Assembly: GCF_001617365.1 (NCBI RefSeq)
Contig: NZ_LVJR01000028.1
Coordinates: forward strand, 116,019-180,018
Direction: 5' to 3'
DNA: 64,000 bases
Origin: Rhodanobacter sp. FW104-R8
GTDB lineage: Bacteria > Pseudomonadota > Gammaproteobacteria > Xanthomonadales > Rhodanobacteraceae
In this document: positions 18,037 through 36,105 of the stretch, piece after piece
How positions within the stretch are numbered: position 1 is the first letter of the stretch
Layout: every line of letters starts with the position of its first letter
Made by a program: the position numbers and the translations under genes
Notes under the pieces: generated by a model
What the model saw: only the letters and a program-made list of their open reading frames with translations
Told to the model about the DNA's origin: nothing
The model's database searches: none

Positions 18037-19707
18037 TCAGTCGTGCAGGTTCACGTCCTTGGTTTCGCGCACGAACAGCATGCCGATCACGAACGTCATC
18101 GCGGCGATCGCCACCGGATACCACAGGCCGGCGTAGAAATTGCCGGTGGCCGCGACGATGCCGAACGACACCGAGGGCAGGAAGCCGCCGAACCAGCCGT
18201 TGCCGATGTGGTATGGCAGGCTCATCGAGGTGTAGCGGATCTTGGTGGGGAACATCTCCACCAGCCACGCGGCGATCGGCCCGTAGACCATCGTCACGTA
18301 GAGCACCAGGATCGTCAGCAGCAGCACCAGCATCGGCTTGTTGGTCTGCGCCGGATCGGCCTTGGCCGGATAGCCGGCCGCGGCAAGCGCCTTGCCGACG
18401 CTGTCGCCGAAGGCCTTGCTGCGGGCGGTGAAATCGGCCTTGGACAGGGCGCCGCCCTCGAACGAGGGGAACTGCTGGCCGCCGATCGAGACGACCGCCG
18501 GCGTGCCCGCCGCGGCGACGACGTTCTCGTACGGCACGCCGCGCTTGGCCAGGTAGCTCTTGGCCACGTCGCAGGAGCTGGTGAAGACCTTCTTGCCGAT
18601 CAGGTCGATCTGCACGCTGCAGCCGGCGGGATCGGCCTGCACCCGCACCGGCGCCGTCACGCTGGCCGCCTCGATCGCCGGGTTGCCGTAGTGGGTGATC
18701 GCCTTGAAGATCGGGAAGTAGGTCAGCGCGGCGAGCAGGCAGCCGGCCAGCACCACCGGCTTGCGCCCGATCTTGTCCGACAGCCAGCCGAAGAACACGA
18801 AGAACGGCGTGCCGATCACGAGCGCCGCGGCGATCATCAGCTGGGTAGTGGTGGCATCGATCTTCAGCGTGCTGCCGAGGAAGTACATCGCGTAGAACTG
18901 GCCGCAGTACCACACCACGGCCTGGCCGGCGGTGGCGCCGAGCAGGGCCAGGATCACCAGCTTGAGGTTGCCCCAGCGCGCGAACGACTCGGTCAGCGGC
19001 GCCTTCGACTGCTTGCCCTCGGCCTTCATCTGCTTGAACACCGGCGACTCGGCTAGTTGCAGGCGGATGTACACCGACACCGCCAGCAGCAGCGACGACA
19101 GCAGGAACGGAATGCGCCAGCCCCAGTCGTCGAACTTGTCGCCGAGCATCCACTTGCAGCCCAGGATCACCAGCAGCGACAGGAACAGGCCGAAGGTGGC
19201 GGTGATCTGGATGAAGCTGGTGTACAGGCCGCGCTTGCCCTTCGGTGCGTGTTCGGCCACGTAGGTGGCCGCGCCGCCGTACTCGCCGCCCAGCGCCAGG
19301 CCCTGCAGCATGCGCAACGCGATCAGGATCACCGGCGCGGCCATGCCGATCGAGCCGTAACTGGGCAGCAGGCCCACGAAGAACGTGGACAGGCCCATGA
19401 TCACGATGGTGATCAGGAACGTGTACTTGCGCCCGACCAGGTCGCCGACCCGGCCGAACACCAGCGCACCGAACGGGCGCACCGCGAAGCCGGCGGCGAA
19501 CGCGAGCAGGGCGAACACCAGCTGGCTCGCCTCGTTCAACCCCGAGAAGAACTGGTGGCCGATGATCACGGCGAGCGAGCCGTACAGGTAGAAGTCGTAC
19601 CACTCGAACACGGTGCCCAGGCTGGATGCCAGGATCACCCGCTTGTGGCTGACGTCGAGCGCGTTGTCGGCACGGCTGCCGATGGCGTCGATGGCATTGG
19701 TGGCCAT
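18037..19707 (-). CDS. MHS-type MFS transporter with a large periplasmic insertion
   Basis: 556 residues, against ~430-440 for usual metabolite:H+ symporters. The N-terminal half is canonical: SSLGTVFEWYDFYLYG, GRVGDLVGRKYT and GGEYGGAATYVAEHAP. The next repeat GWLSDKIGRKPVVL lies at ~307-320. Residues ~338-457 form an extra hydrophilic block with two cysteines (Cys363, Cys379) before the last transmembrane helices. Family members import citrate, ketoglutarate, proline or shikimate, and context (porin, acs) suggests a carboxylate. It probably shares a transcript with the upstream porin. Confidence 0.9.
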   Translation of the reverse strand: MATNAIDAIGSRADNALDVSHKRVILASSLGTVFEWYDFYLYGSLAVIIGHQFFSGLNEASQLVFALLAFAAGFAVRPFGALVFGRVGDLVGRKYTFLITIVIMGLSTFFVGLLPSYGSIGMAAPVILIALRMLQGLALGGEYGGAATYVAEHAPKGKRGLYTSFIQITATFGLFLSLLVILGCKWMLGDKFDDWGWRIPFLLSSLLLAVSVYIRLQLAESPVFKQMKAEGKQSKAPLTESFARWGNLKLVILALLGATAGQAVVWYCGQFYAMYFLGSTLKIDATTTQLMIAAALVIGTPFFVFFGWLSDKIGRKPVVLAGCLLAALTYFPIFKAITHYGNPAIEAASVTAPVRVQADPAGCSVQIDLIGKKVFTSSCDVAKSYLAKRGVPYENVVAAAGTPAVVSIGGQQFPSFEGGALSKADFTARSKAFGDSVGKALAAAGYPAKADPAQTNKPMLVLLLTILVLYVTMVYGPIAAWLVEMFPTKIRYTSMSLPYHIGNGWFGGFLPSVSFGIVAATGNFYAGLWYPVAIAAMTFVIGMLFVRETKDVNLHD

Positions 19708-19833
19708 GTGTTTCCCCTCCCGAAATAAGTGAATTGCCTCTGCCCGGAACCCTGGGGAGAAGTCGGAAGGTGCGGACCGTCCCTTGCCCCGGGCCGCACC
19801 TCGTCATCCTCCCGGTCTCGCGGGAGGTTGGGC

Positions 19834-19857
19834 GGCGGCGTGCCGAGGCACGCCGCC
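19834..19857 (-). terminator. Strong hairpin after the porin gene
   Basis: Arms GGCGGCGTGCC and GGCACGCCGCC with a minimal loop lie 8 bases past the porin stop on the minus strand. A second hairpin, CCTCCCG..CGGGAGG, lies further on at about 19808-19828. There is no clear T-tract, so it may limit rather than block read-through into the transporter gene. Confidence 0.5.
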
Positions 19858-19864
19858 ATGAACC

Positions 19865-21241
19865 TCAGAAGCGATACAGCGCGTTGAGGCTGACCTGGTT
19901 GCCGGTGGTGGTCTTGCGGTCGGTGCCGTTGCTGGTGGAGTCGATCTTGTCGTGCATCCATTCGGCGCTGAGGTCGTAGGAGCCGGCGGTGTACTGCAGG
20001 CTCAATGCGGCCTGGCGGTTGCGCAGCAGGCCGGTCGCGCCATGGCCCATCCAGGTGATCACGTCCTTGCTGTCGGGCTTGCTGTACGCGTAGAACGCGT
20101 ACAGGCTCCAGTTCGGCGTGAAGCTGTAGCCGGCCTGCACGAAGCCGCCGCGCTCGCTGATGTCGCCGAACTGCGACATCGCGCCGAAGATCTCGCCGAG
20201 GCCATTGCCGGCATAGGCCAGCCCCTTGAACGTCCACGGACCGGGTTTCCACTGGCCGCCGACCTCGTAGCCCACGCTGGTCACCTCGGAACGGATCGGC
20301 GTGGGCGCGTTGCCATCCACGCCGCGCAGGTCGACCTTGCTGTAGTGAGCGGCGAAGTACGCCAGCCAGTTCTTGTCCTGCACGTGCAGCCGCGCCTCGA
20401 TCTGCGGCCGGAAACCGGCGTTGCCGGCGGTGAGGTAGTTGATGTTGTTGCCGGGACCGCTCCAGTTGCCCTCGAACGCCGCCACGTCGATACGCCACTG
20501 CGCACCGGTGCTGCCGTGGTTGATGTCCTGCATCACCACCACGCCGGGGAAGCGCCAGCCGCCGTAGCCGGAACCGAAGCCCAGCGGGAACGCGATGTGC
20601 GCCAGCGAGGTGGGCGAGTTGTCGATCGGGAACATCAGGTCCCACTGCTGGCCGATGCGCACCGTGGTACCGGTTTCAGGGTTGGTCAGGTCCATGTAGG
20701 CCTGGCGCAGGCGCGGCGTCGCCTGCTGCTGGCTGTAGGCGCCGGTGCCGTTGAAGCCGCCGAAGAAGTCCATCTCGATGCGGCCGCCGCCGTTCCAGTC
20801 GCCGGCAAACTTGGCGCCCTTGAAGTCGAGCCAGAAGCGCGTGTTGCGCACGTCGACGCCGCTGAGCGAACCCTTCGATCCGGGTATCGGGAACAGCGCG
20901 TTCTGGCCGTTGCCGTAGGTGAAGCTCTTGTTCTGGCTGAACGCGCTGGCGCTGATGAAGCCGTGCAGCGCCACCGACACGCCGGGCGCGCTGCTGAAGG
21001 TCGGCGTGGGCGCGGGCGTGGCGGCCACGCTCTGCGCGGCCGGAGCCTGCGGCGCCGGCGCGGCCTTCTGCGCCTTGATCATCGCCTTCAGTTCGTTCAA
21101 CTGCTGCTCCAGCTGCGCCACGCGCTGCTCGAGCTGCTGTTCGCGCGCGTCGCTCTGCGCATGCGCGGCCAGCGGCAGGGCCAGCGCGCAGGCCATGCTC
21201 AGGGCGAGCGCCTTGTAACGGTTCGTGTATCGCGTCGTCAT
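19865..21241 (-). CDS. DcaP-family trimeric outer-membrane porin
   Basis: 458 residues. A signal peptide ends at AAHA-Q (~28). Residues ~30-60 form a coiled coil (REQQLEQRVAQLEQQLNELKA, shortened), then an alanine/proline linker and a beta-barrel with alternating aromatic strands ending in the terminal Phe (NALYRF). This matches DcaP-like porins, which take up dicarboxylates and aromatic acids. It is divergent from acs and precedes the MHS transporter, giving an outer plus inner membrane uptake route. Confidence 0.85.
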   Translation of the reverse strand: MTTRYTNRYKALALSMACALALPLAAHAQSDAREQQLEQRVAQLEQQLNELKAMIKAQKAAPAPQAPAAQSVAATPAPTPTFSSAPGVSVALHGFISASAFSQNKSFTYGNGQNALFPIPGSKGSLSGVDVRNTRFWLDFKGAKFAGDWNGGGRIEMDFFGGFNGTGAYSQQQATPRLRQAYMDLTNPETGTTVRIGQQWDLMFPIDNSPTSLAHIAFPLGFGSGYGGWRFPGVVVMQDINHGSTGAQWRIDVAAFEGNWSGPGNNINYLTAGNAGFRPQIEARLHVQDKNWLAYFAAHYSKVDLRGVDGNAPTPIRSEVTSVGYEVGGQWKPGPWTFKGLAYAGNGLGEIFGAMSQFGDISERGGFVQAGYSFTPNWSLYAFYAYSKPDSKDVITWMGHGATGLLRNRQAALSLQYTAGSYDLSAEWMHDKIDSTSNGTDRKTTTGNQVSLNALYRF

Positions 21242-21310
21242 GCGTGCGTCTCCCCAAGGTCGATGACGGGCCGAGCATGGCCATGCTGCGGCGCGGGCGA
21301 CTATTCGCCA

Positions 21311-21329
21311 TTGGTCGAAGTTCGACCAA
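21311..21329. promoter_or_regulatory. Perfect 19-bp palindrome between porin and acs
   Basis: TTGGTCGAAGTTCGACCAA is a perfect inverted repeat with 9-base arms around one G. It lies ~70 bases before the porin start and ~132 before acs. A -10-like TACACT at 21372-21377 (for acs) has no matching -35 box. With transcription starting near 21384, the palindrome would centre near -64, typical for an activator site. Confidence 0.6.
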
Positions 21330-21461
21330 AGTCGAGACGCCGCCGCGCCGCCTCCGCCGCAACGATCGGGCTACACTCGAAGCCCGCATGCCGCCGGGCG
21401 CCGTCGCCTGCCGCGGCATCCCCCTCGCCGTTCCCGGCACCCAGCCAGCAGGAGCCCAGCC

Positions 21462-23402
<1,941 letters not shown>

Positions 23403-23409
23403 GGTAACT

Positions 23410-23484
23410 GTAGGAGCGCACCCTGTGCGCGATGCTCTTTCCCCACCACCGGACAAAAGCATCGCGCACAGGGTGCGCTCCTGC
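23410..23484. repeat. GTAG-type REP pair, second copy
   Basis: Arms 23410-23436 and 23458-23484 around a 21-base loop; the left arm is identical to that at 15804-15830 and the right arm differs from a perfect complement at one base (CTGC for CTAC). The loop sequence differs from the first copy. It begins 7 bases after the acs stop. Confidence 0.85.
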
Positions 23485-23500
23485 ACTCCCGACGAAGCCC

Positions 23501-24172
23501 ATGCCCGACATCCTGATCGCCGACGACCATCCGCTGTTCCGCGATGCCCTGCAGCGCGCGGTGCTGGCCGCGCTGCCGCAGGCGCGCGTGCATACGGCCG
23601 ACAGCGTGCACACCCTGCTCGGCCTGATCGAGCAGTTCCCCGACGCCGAGCTGCTGCTGCTCGACCTGCACATGCCCGGCGCGCGCGGCTACTCCGCGCT
23701 GGCGCACATCCGCGGCCAGTACCCGGGGCTGCCGACCATCGTGGTCTCCGGCCACGAGGAGGCGCAGGTGGCGCGCCGCGCGCTGGCGCACGGCGCCTCG
23801 GCGTACATCCCCAAGTCCACCGCCGGCGCCGACATCGTGGCGGCGATCCGCGCCGTGCTGGACGGCGACGTCTGGCTGCCGCCGGCCCTGCTCGGCAACC
23901 CCGCCGAGCTCAAGCCCGACGAAGCGGCCGCCGCCGCGCAGGTCGCCGCGCTGACGCCGCAGCAGTTCCGCGTGATGACGATGATCGCCGAGGGCCTGCT
24001 GAACAAGCAGATCGCATGGGAGCTGGGCGTCTCCGAGGCCACCGTGAAGGCGCACATGACCGCGATCATGCGCAAGCTCGGCGTCAACAACCGCACCCAG
24101 GTGGCCCTGCTCGCCAGCCAGCTCGCGGTCGACCAGGAAAGCCTGCCGGCCATAGCGGACGATCCCGACTGA
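23501..24172 (+). CDS. crbR: LuxR-type response regulator, CrbR/ErdR-like
   Basis: 223 residues. The receiver domain has acidic residues Asp8/Asp9 and phospho-acceptor Asp55 (LLLLDLHMPG), with a lysine in AYIPKSTAG. The C-terminal LuxR helix-turn-helix includes LTPQQFRVMTMIAEGLLNKQ and VSEATVKAHMTAIMRKLG. Its position behind acs and a CrbS-like kinase at 30580-34059 suggest it activates acs, as in Vibrio and Pseudomonas (CrbR/ErdR). The start is the ATG after the repeat; the open frame upstream is the repeat itself. Confidence 0.88.
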   Translation: MPDILIADDHPLFRDALQRAVLAALPQARVHTADSVHTLLGLIEQFPDAELLLLDLHMPGARGYSALAHIRGQYPGLPTIVVSGHEEAQVARRALAHGASAYIPKSTAGADIVAAIRAVLDGDVWLPPALLGNPAELKPDEAAAAAQVAALTPQQFRVMTMIAEGLLNKQIAWELGVSEATVKAHMTAIMRKLGVNNRTQVALLASQLAVDQESLPAIADDPD

Positions 24173-24319
24173 GCCCTTGCGGGCGAGCGGATCGGGCCTG
24201 GGTTGGGCCGGACATCCCGAGCCGCCCGCCGTATCGCCTGCGCCGATGCGGCCCGGACGCGGTTTCTTCGGCGCCGGGGCACGCCGTCAATCAGCCTTAT
24301 ATACGGCTATTTGATTTTC

Positions 24320-24349
24320 TTGCTTTCTTTTGTTGCGGCGCACTATAGT
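24320..24349 (+). promoter_or_regulatory. Putative sigma70 promoter of gltBD
   Basis: TTGCTT (24320-24325) and TATAGT (24344-24349) with an 18-base spacer sit in the only AT-rich segment of the spacer (about 24296-24350). They predict a leader of about 23 bases that carries GGGAGTGGAG as the ribosome-binding site. Confidence 0.55.
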
Positions 24350-24378
24350 CGATTCTCCCCATGCCGGGAGTGGAGAAC

Positions 24379-29082
<4,704 letters not shown>

Positions 29083-29102
29083 GTCCAGGGGGAACACCAC
29101 AG

Positions 29103-30566
<1,464 letters not shown>

Positions 30567-30579
30567 CCCGCCCGCCGGC

Positions 30580-33500
30580 TCAGGCGGGCCGGTCCTCGCC
30601 TTGGCGCCGCACCAGCGCGGTCAGCAGCGCACGCAACGCGGCCGGGCGCACCGGCTTGTGCAGCACCGGGTAGCCGCGCGCACGGGCGCGCTGCTTCAGC
30701 TCGCTGCTGCCGTCGGCGGTGATCATCGCCACCGGCGGCAGTTCGCCCAGCGCGTCGCGCAGCTGCTGCAATGCCTGCAGGCCGTCGACACTGTCGGTTA
30801 GGTGGTAGTCGGCCAGGATCAGGTCGATGGGCCCGCGCCTCAGTTCGGCGCGGGCCTGCGCCACGTCCAGCGCGGTGCGGCAATCGACCCCCCAGCGGCT
30901 GAGCAGGGCGCGCATGCCGTCGAGGATGCTGGCGTCGTTGTCCAGGCACAGCACGGTCAGCGGCAGCTGCTTGTCCGGGCCGGCGCGCTCCACCCGCTGG
31001 CGCCGCACCGGCACCGCCTCGCTGCGCGGCACGGTCACCGCGAAGCAGCTGCCGTGCTCGACCCGCGAATGCAGGTCGAGCCGGTGGCCGAGCATGCCGG
31101 CGAGGCGGTCGCAGATCGACAGGCCCAGGCCCAGCCCTTTCTCGCCCCACGGCGACGGGTGTTCCAGCCGCTGGAACTCATCGAAGATGCGCGCGCGCTG
31201 CTCTGCCGCGACGCCGGGGCCGGAATCCCATACCTCGATGCGCACCTCGCCCCCCACCCGCCGCGCGCCCAGCAGCACGCCACCCCGGCTGGTATAGCGC
31301 AGCGCGTTGGAAAGGAAGTTCTGCAGGATCCGGCGCAACAGCTGCGGATCGCTGCGCACGGCGAGCGTGGTCGGCACCACGCGCAGGCGCAGATCGCGCT
31401 GCTCGGCGACCACCGCGAACTGCGCCTTCAGCGAATCGAACAGTTCGGCCAGCGCGAAGCCGCCGACTTCGGGATGGTAGCTGCCGGCGTCCAGCCGCGA
31501 GATGTCGAGCAGCGCGTCGAGCAGGTCCTCGGCAGCCCGAAACGAGGCGTCGATGCGCTCGGCCAGCCCGCTCGCTTCGGCGTCCAGCCCGGAATGCTGG
31601 CGCAGCGCCGAGGTGAACAGGCGCGCCGCGTTCAGCGGCTGCAGCAGGTCGTGGCTGGCGGCGGCGAGGAAGCGCGTCTTGGAGATGTTCGCGGTTTCCG
31701 CCGCGCGGCGCGCCTGCGCGGTGGCGGCCAGCGCCTCGGACAGCTCGGCGGTGCGCTGTTCGACGCGCTGCTCCAGCGTCTCGTTCACCTCGATCAGCGC
31801 CTGCTCGGCATGCTTGTACGCGGTGACGTCGGTGTAGGTGGTGACGTAGCCGCCGCCGGGCAGCGCGCGGCCGCGCATCTCGATCACCGTGCCGTCGGGG
31901 CGCACGCGCTGGAACAGGTGCGGCGAACCGGCGCGCATGTACTGGATGCGCTTGGCCACGTGCGCCTCGACCTCGCCCGGGCCGCACTCGCCGCGCTCGG
32001 CGTTCCAGCGGATCAGCTCGGCCACCGGCACCCCCACGTGGACCATGCCGTCGGGGTAGTCGAACAGCTCCAGGTAGCGGCGGTTCCACGCCACCAGCCG
32101 CATCTGCGCGTCGACCACGCTGATGCCCTGCGAGACGTTTTCCAGCGTGGTGGAGAGCAGCTCGCGGTTGAAGCGCAGTTCCTGCGAGGCCTCGTCCAGC
32201 AGCGCCACCGACTCGGCCAGGTCGAGGCCGCTGCCGGACAGCGCGCTGATCAGGATGCGCCGCGCGTTGGCCGCGCCCACCGCCGAGGCGAGCAGGCGCT
32301 CGGTGTACTGGATCAGCGCGCGGTCGGCCGCCTCGCCGGGCAGCAGCGGCTTGTCGCGCCGCTGCGCGTACTCCTCGAACGCGCGCACGCTGCTGCGCTC
32401 GCCCACGATGCGCTCGGCGATGGTGCGCAGGTCGGCCACCGCCACGCGACCGCGCCAGTCGCCGGCGCCGCCGCGGCTGGCCGGGTCGGCGTCCATGAAC
32501 ACCGCCGCGTGCAGGCGTTCCTCCAGGCTGGGCCGGAAGCGCAGCGAGACGAACACCAGGCAGCCCGCATTGACCAGCAGCGACCAGAACGTGCCGTGCA
32601 TCACCGGATCCCAGCCGCTCAGGTAGAACAGCGCCTGCGGGCGCAGCCAGTCCCAGCCGAACGGTCCGTGGTGCAGCCACTGGTCCGTGCGCACCACCGC
32701 AGGCAGCAGCATGGTGTACAGCCACACCACGAAACCGCCGGCCAGACCCGTCACCACGCCGCGGCGGCTGGCGCCGCGCCAGTACAGTGCGGCGATCAGC
32801 GCGGGCGCGAACTGTGCCACCGCGGCGAATGCGAGCAGGCCGGTGGCGGCCAGGTTCTCCGCGTTCGCGGCCACCCGGTAGTAGGCGTAGGCCATCAGCG
32901 CCAGCGCGATGATCGCGATCCGGCGCACGCCCAGCACCAGCTGCGACAGATCGCTGCGCTGCTCCAGCCGCAGCCGGCGGATGCGCAGCAGCGCGGGCAT
33001 CGCCAGGTCGTTGCTGATCATCGTCGACAGCGCCACCGAGGCCACGATCACCATGCCGGTGGCCGCCGAAAAGCCGCCGATGAAGGCCAGCAGCGCCATG
33101 CCGCGGTCGCCGTGCGCCATCGGCAGGGTCAGCACCCACGCATCGGCACCGCTCGAGTGCAGCAGCGGCATGCGCGCGCCGGCCGCCACGATCGGCAGCA
33201 CCGCCACGCTGACGACGATCAGGTACAGCGGCACCATCCAGCGCGCGCGGGTGAGGTCGCCGGCGTCCTCGCACTCGACCATGCCGATCTGGAACTGCCG
33301 CGGCAGGCAGAACATCGCGCAGAACGCCAGCATGGTCTGCGCGAGGAAGCCGGGCGACAGGCCGTGGCTCAGCTGGGCAACCGGCAGTTGCACGGTGCCG
33401 ACCAGCCCCGGCCCCCGCCACAGCGCGTAGCCTGCCAATACCACGAATGCCAGCAGCTTGATCAGCGACTCCAGCGCGATCGCCAGCATCATGCCGTGGT

Positions 33501-34059
33501 GGTGCTCGGTGGCGTCGATGCTGCGCGTGCCGAACAGGATCGCGAACACCGCCAGCAGCACCGCGCACCACATCGCGCTGTCGATGCCGCCGCTCCTGAC
33601 CGCGCCCAGCGCGGTTCCGCCGAGCACGCCGAACGACATCGCCACCGCCTTGAACTGCAGCGCGATGTACGGCACCACCGCGACCACCGCGATCACCGCC
33701 ACCAGCGCGGCCAGGCCGTGCGACTTGCCGAAGCGCGCGCCGATGAAGTCCGCGATCGAGGTGATGTTGCGCTGCCTCACCACCTGCACCAGCCGGCGCA
33801 GCAGGCCGAAGCCGAACACGTACAGCAGGATCGGGCCGAGATAGATCGGCAGGTAGGCCAGGCCGTCGCGCGCGGCCGTGCCGACCGCGCCGTAGAACGT
33901 CCACGACGAGCAGTACACCGCCAGCGCCAGGCTGTAGACGATCGGGCGCAGCCGCGGCTGGCGCGGGTACAGCGGCCGCCGGTCGCCGGCGTAGGCCACC
34001 ACGAACAGCAGCCCGACGTACAGCAGCGACACCAGCAACAGCAGCCAGCCCTGAATCAA
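30580..34059 (-). CDS. crbS: SSS-domain hybrid sensor histidine kinase, CrbS/MxtR-like
   Basis: 1159 residues. An N-terminal sodium/solute-symporter-like domain with ~12-13 membrane helices (residues ~1-480) is followed by a PAS domain (~620-740), a short coiled coil, a HisKA box with His803 ([19 protein letters not shown]), an HATPase domain ([12 protein letters not shown]) and a C-terminal receiver with Asp1084 (LILADYHL). This is the NahK/ErcS'/CrbS architecture. CrbS-type kinases control acs through CrbR, and a CrbR-like gene lies 6.4 kb away beyond gltBD. The symporter part may sense or carry a carboxylate. Confidence 0.9.
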   Translation of the reverse strand: MIQGWLLLLVSLLYVGLLFVVAYAGDRRPLYPRQPRLRPIVYSLALAVYCSSWTFYGAVGTAARDGLAYLPIYLGPILLYVFGFGLLRRLVQVVRQRNITSIADFIGARFGKSHGLAALVAVIAVVAVVPYIALQFKAVAMSFGVLGGTALGAVRSGGIDSAMWCAVLLAVFAILFGTRSIDATEHHHGMMLAIALESLIKLLAFVVLAGYALWRGPGLVGTVQLPVAQLSHGLSPGFLAQTMLAFCAMFCLPRQFQIGMVECEDAGDLTRARWMVPLYLIVVSVAVLPIVAAGARMPLLHSSGADAWVLTLPMAHGDRGMALLAFIGGFSAATGMVIVASVALSTMISNDLAMPALLRIRRLRLEQRSDLSQLVLGVRRIAIIALALMAYAYYRVAANAENLAATGLLAFAAVAQFAPALIAALYWRGASRRGVVTGLAGGFVVWLYTMLLPAVVRTDQWLHHGPFGWDWLRPQALFYLSGWDPVMHGTFWSLLVNAGCLVFVSLRFRPSLEERLHAAVFMDADPASRGGAGDWRGRVAVADLRTIAERIVGERSSVRAFEEYAQRRDKPLLPGEAADRALIQYTERLLASAVGAANARRILISALSGSGLDLAESVALLDEASQELRFNRELLSTTLENVSQGISVVDAQMRLVAWNRRYLELFDYPDGMVHVGVPVAELIRWNAERGECGPGEVEAHVAKRIQYMRAGSPHLFQRVRPDGTVIEMRGRALPGGGYVTTYTDVTAYKHAEQALIEVNETLEQRVEQRTAELSEALAATAQARRAAETANISKTRFLAAASHDLLQPLNAARLFTSALRQHSGLDAEASGLAERIDASFRAAEDLLDALLDISRLDAGSYHPEVGGFALAELFDSLKAQFAVVAEQRDLRLRVVPTTLAVRSDPQLLRRILQNFLSNALRYTSRGGVLLGARRVGGEVRIEVWDSGPGVAAEQRARIFDEFQRLEHPSPWGEKGLGLGLSICDRLAGMLGHRLDLHSRVEHGSCFAVTVPRSEAVPVRRQRVERAGPDKQLPLTVLCLDNDASILDGMRALLSRWGVDCRTALDVAQARAELRRGPIDLILADYHLTDSVDGLQALQQLRDALGELPPVAMITADGSSELKQRARARGYPVLHKPVRPAALRALLTALVRRQGEDRPA

Positions 34060-34151
34060 GCCCTCACCCCTCTCACTCGAAGCCGTTCCTGCTCTGCGCC
34101 GGAGCCGGGCATGCGCTTGTGCGGTGCCGGCGCGGGCGGCACCATGCGCGG

Positions 34152-34796
34152 ATGACCGCCGCGCGCCTACCGACGCTTGCCAACGTAGCAGAGCACCTGC
34201 GCGATGACGAGATTCACGTGTGGCGACTGGACTATCACCCGCGGGACGGACGCGGACCGCTGCGCGCGGTGTTGGCCGCCTACCTCGGCTTGCCGGCGGA
34301 TCGGGTCGTGCTGGCGGAAGGCGCCTACGGCCGGCCGGTGCTGGCCGGCGGGCACGATCCCTCGCTCGACTTCAACTGGTCGCACAGTGGCGCCGATGCG
34401 CTGGTGGCGGTGGGCCGGCACGTCGCCCCCGGCGTCGACCTCGAATGCCTGCGCCCGCGGCCACGCGCGCTGGCGATCGCCGAGCGCTACTTCAGCGCCG
34501 AGGAGGCCGCCGCGCTCGCCGCGCTGCCGCCGGCCGCGCGCAGCGCCGCCTTCCTCGAACTGTGGACGGCCAAGGAGGCGGTGCTCAAGGCTCTGGGACG
34601 CGGCCTCGCGTTCGGGCTGGACCGCCTCAGCATCGCCGGCACCACCGAGCGGCCCAGCCTGCAGCGTCTCGAGGGCGACGACGCCGCAGCCTGGCAGTTG
34701 CGGCGGCTGGCCATCGCGCCCGGACTGGTCGCGACGCTGGCGTGGCGTGGCGGCGAACGGCAGGTCCGCTTCGGCACGCTTGCCAGCCGCGGCTGA
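34152..34796 (+). CDS. 4'-phosphopantetheinyl transferase (Sfp/HetI type)
   Basis: 214 residues. It transfers phosphopantetheine from CoA to carrier proteins. Motifs: FNWSHSG (~77-83), GVDLECL with the Mg-binding acid, and the signature [19 protein letters not shown]. Its two-half fold is the Sfp type rather than the trimeric AcpS type. It lies just upstream of pdxJ; in E. coli the neighbour of pdxJ is acpS, so this enzyme may be the organism's general carrier-protein activator. I chose the ATG at 34152, although the ribosome-binding site is weak. Confidence 0.88.
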   Translation: MTAARLPTLANVAEHLRDDEIHVWRLDYHPRDGRGPLRAVLAAYLGLPADRVVLAEGAYGRPVLAGGHDPSLDFNWSHSGADALVAVGRHVAPGVDLECLRPRPRALAIAERYFSAEEAAALAALPPAARSAAFLELWTAKEAVLKALGRGLAFGLDRLSIAGTTERPSLQRLEGDDAAAWQLRRLAIAPGLVATLAWRGGERQVRFGTLASRG

Positions 34797-34876
34797 TCGG
34801 CGCACTGTTTCCGACCCCGCCGGCATCGCCGCCGGCGTTGCCCTGTCCACGGCTCTACCCGGGAGCGCCGTCCGCG

Positions 34877-35620
34877 ATGACCCTGCTCAGCGTCAACCTC
34901 AACAAGATCGCCGTGCTGCGCAATTCGCGCGGCGGCGACGAACCCGACATCTGCCGCGCCGCGCAGACCTGCATCGAGGCCGGCTGCGGCGGCATCACCG
35001 TGCACCCGCGCCCCGACCTGCGCCACGTGCGTCCGGACGACGTGCGCGCACTGGCCGCGACCCTGCGCGGCCGGGTCGAGTACAACATCGAGGGCAATCC
35101 GTTCGCCGCCGCCCGCGGCGCCTACCCTGGGCTGCTCGCATTGGCCCGCGAGGTACGCCCTGCCCAGGTCACCCTGGTGCCCGACGGCGACGGCCAGATC
35201 ACCTCCGACCACGGCTTCGACCTGCAGCGCGATCTCCCGCGGCTGCAGCCGCTGGTCGATGAACTGCGTGCGCTCGGCTGCCGGGTCAGCCTGTTCGTGG
35301 ACGCCGGCTGCCGGGGTTTCGAGCTGGCCGCCTCGATCGGCGTGGAACGCATCGAGATCTACACCGGACCTTACGCCCACGCCTTTGCCGAAGGCCAGCC
35401 CCAGGCCGCGCTGGCCGCCTGCGCCGATACCGCGCGGCACGCGCAGCAGGCCGGGCTCGCGGTGAACGCGGGGCACGATCTCAGCCAGGCGAACCTGGGC
35501 ACGTTCAAGGCGGCGATCCCCGGCCTGGCCGAGGTCTCGATCGGCCACGCGCTGATCGGCGAAGCGCTGTACGAGGGGCTGGCCACCACAGTGCACAAGT
35601 ACCTGCAGATCCTGCGCTGA
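34877..35620 (+). CDS. pdxJ: Pyridoxine 5'-phosphate synthase
   Basis: 247 residues. It condenses 1-deoxyxylulose 5-phosphate with 3-amino-2-oxopropyl phosphate to pyridoxine 5'-phosphate. The TIM barrel shows [44 protein letters not shown] and the C-terminal [12 protein letters not shown] phosphate loop. The start follows GGGAGCGCCGTCCGCG. It is followed by a clear terminator. Confidence 0.97.
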   Translation: MTLLSVNLNKIAVLRNSRGGDEPDICRAAQTCIEAGCGGITVHPRPDLRHVRPDDVRALAATLRGRVEYNIEGNPFAAARGAYPGLLALAREVRPAQVTLVPDGDGQITSDHGFDLQRDLPRLQPLVDELRALGCRVSLFVDAGCRGFELAASIGVERIEIYTGPYAHAFAEGQPQAALAACADTARHAQQAGLAVNAGHDLSQANLGTFKAAIPGLAEVSIGHALIGEALYEGLATTVHKYLQILR

Positions 35621-35642
35621 GCGACGTTTCCCATGCATACGA

Positions 35643-35667
35643 AAACCCCCGCGCAAGGCGGGGGTTT
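35643..35667. terminator. Bidirectional rho-independent terminator
   Basis: AAACCCCCGC, a 5-base loop GCAAG, then GCGGGGGTTT. It ends pdxJ on the plus strand and, read on the minus strand, the exbD2 end of the ton operon. Confidence 0.88.
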
Positions 35668-35696
35668 CGTGCTTGATACTGCCCCGGAATGCCGGA

Positions 35697-36101
35697 TCAG
35701 AGGTTTTCGGTGAACCCGATCTTCACCAGCTTGTAGCTCTTCGCGTCAGCCAGTACGCGCGCCACGTGCTCGTAGGCCACCGCGTCGGCCGCGGCGATCT
35801 GGATTTCCGGCTGGTTGCTCTGCTGGGCGATCACCGCAAACTGCGCCTTCAGGCCCAGCTCGTCCACCGGCGTATCGTTCCAGTACAGCGCGCCGCCCTG
35901 GTCGATCTTCAGGTGGATCGGATCCGGCGGGTTGGTCGGCGGAACCACGTTCGGATTCGGCTGCGGCAGGTCGACCTGGATCCGGTGCGCGAGCACCGGC
36001 GCCGTGATCATGAAGATGATCAGCAGTACCAGCATCACGTCGACGAGCGGCGTGACGTTGATTTCCGACATCGGTCCACTGGTGTTGGTAGTGAAAGCCA
36101 T
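35697..36101 (-). CDS. exbD2: ExbD/TolR family biopolymer transport protein (second copy)
   Basis: 134 residues: a short cytoplasmic N-terminus (MSEINVTPLVDVMLVLLIIFMIT) with the membrane helix and conserved Asp, then a periplasmic domain. It is last in tonB-exbB-exbD1-exbD2, 4 bases after exbD1. In Xanthomonas campestris the second ExbD is dispensable for iron uptake but needed for other functions. Its N-terminal 45 residues are nearly identical to those of exbD1 while the periplasmic part diverges. Confidence 0.92.
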   Translation of the reverse strand: MAFTTNTSGPMSEINVTPLVDVMLVLLIIFMITAPVLAHRIQVDLPQPNPNVVPPTNPPDPIHLKIDQGGALYWNDTPVDELGLKAQFAVIAQQSNQPEIQIAAADAVAYEHVARVLADAKSYKLVKIGFTENL

Positions 36102-36105
36102 CTCG

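Noticed and set aside
23410..23484. Possible CRISPR-like or small RNA gene in the acs-crbR spacer
   Set aside because: There are only two arms in inverted orientation, no regular spacers and no cas genes. The near-identical element at 15804-15877 shows it is a REP pair.
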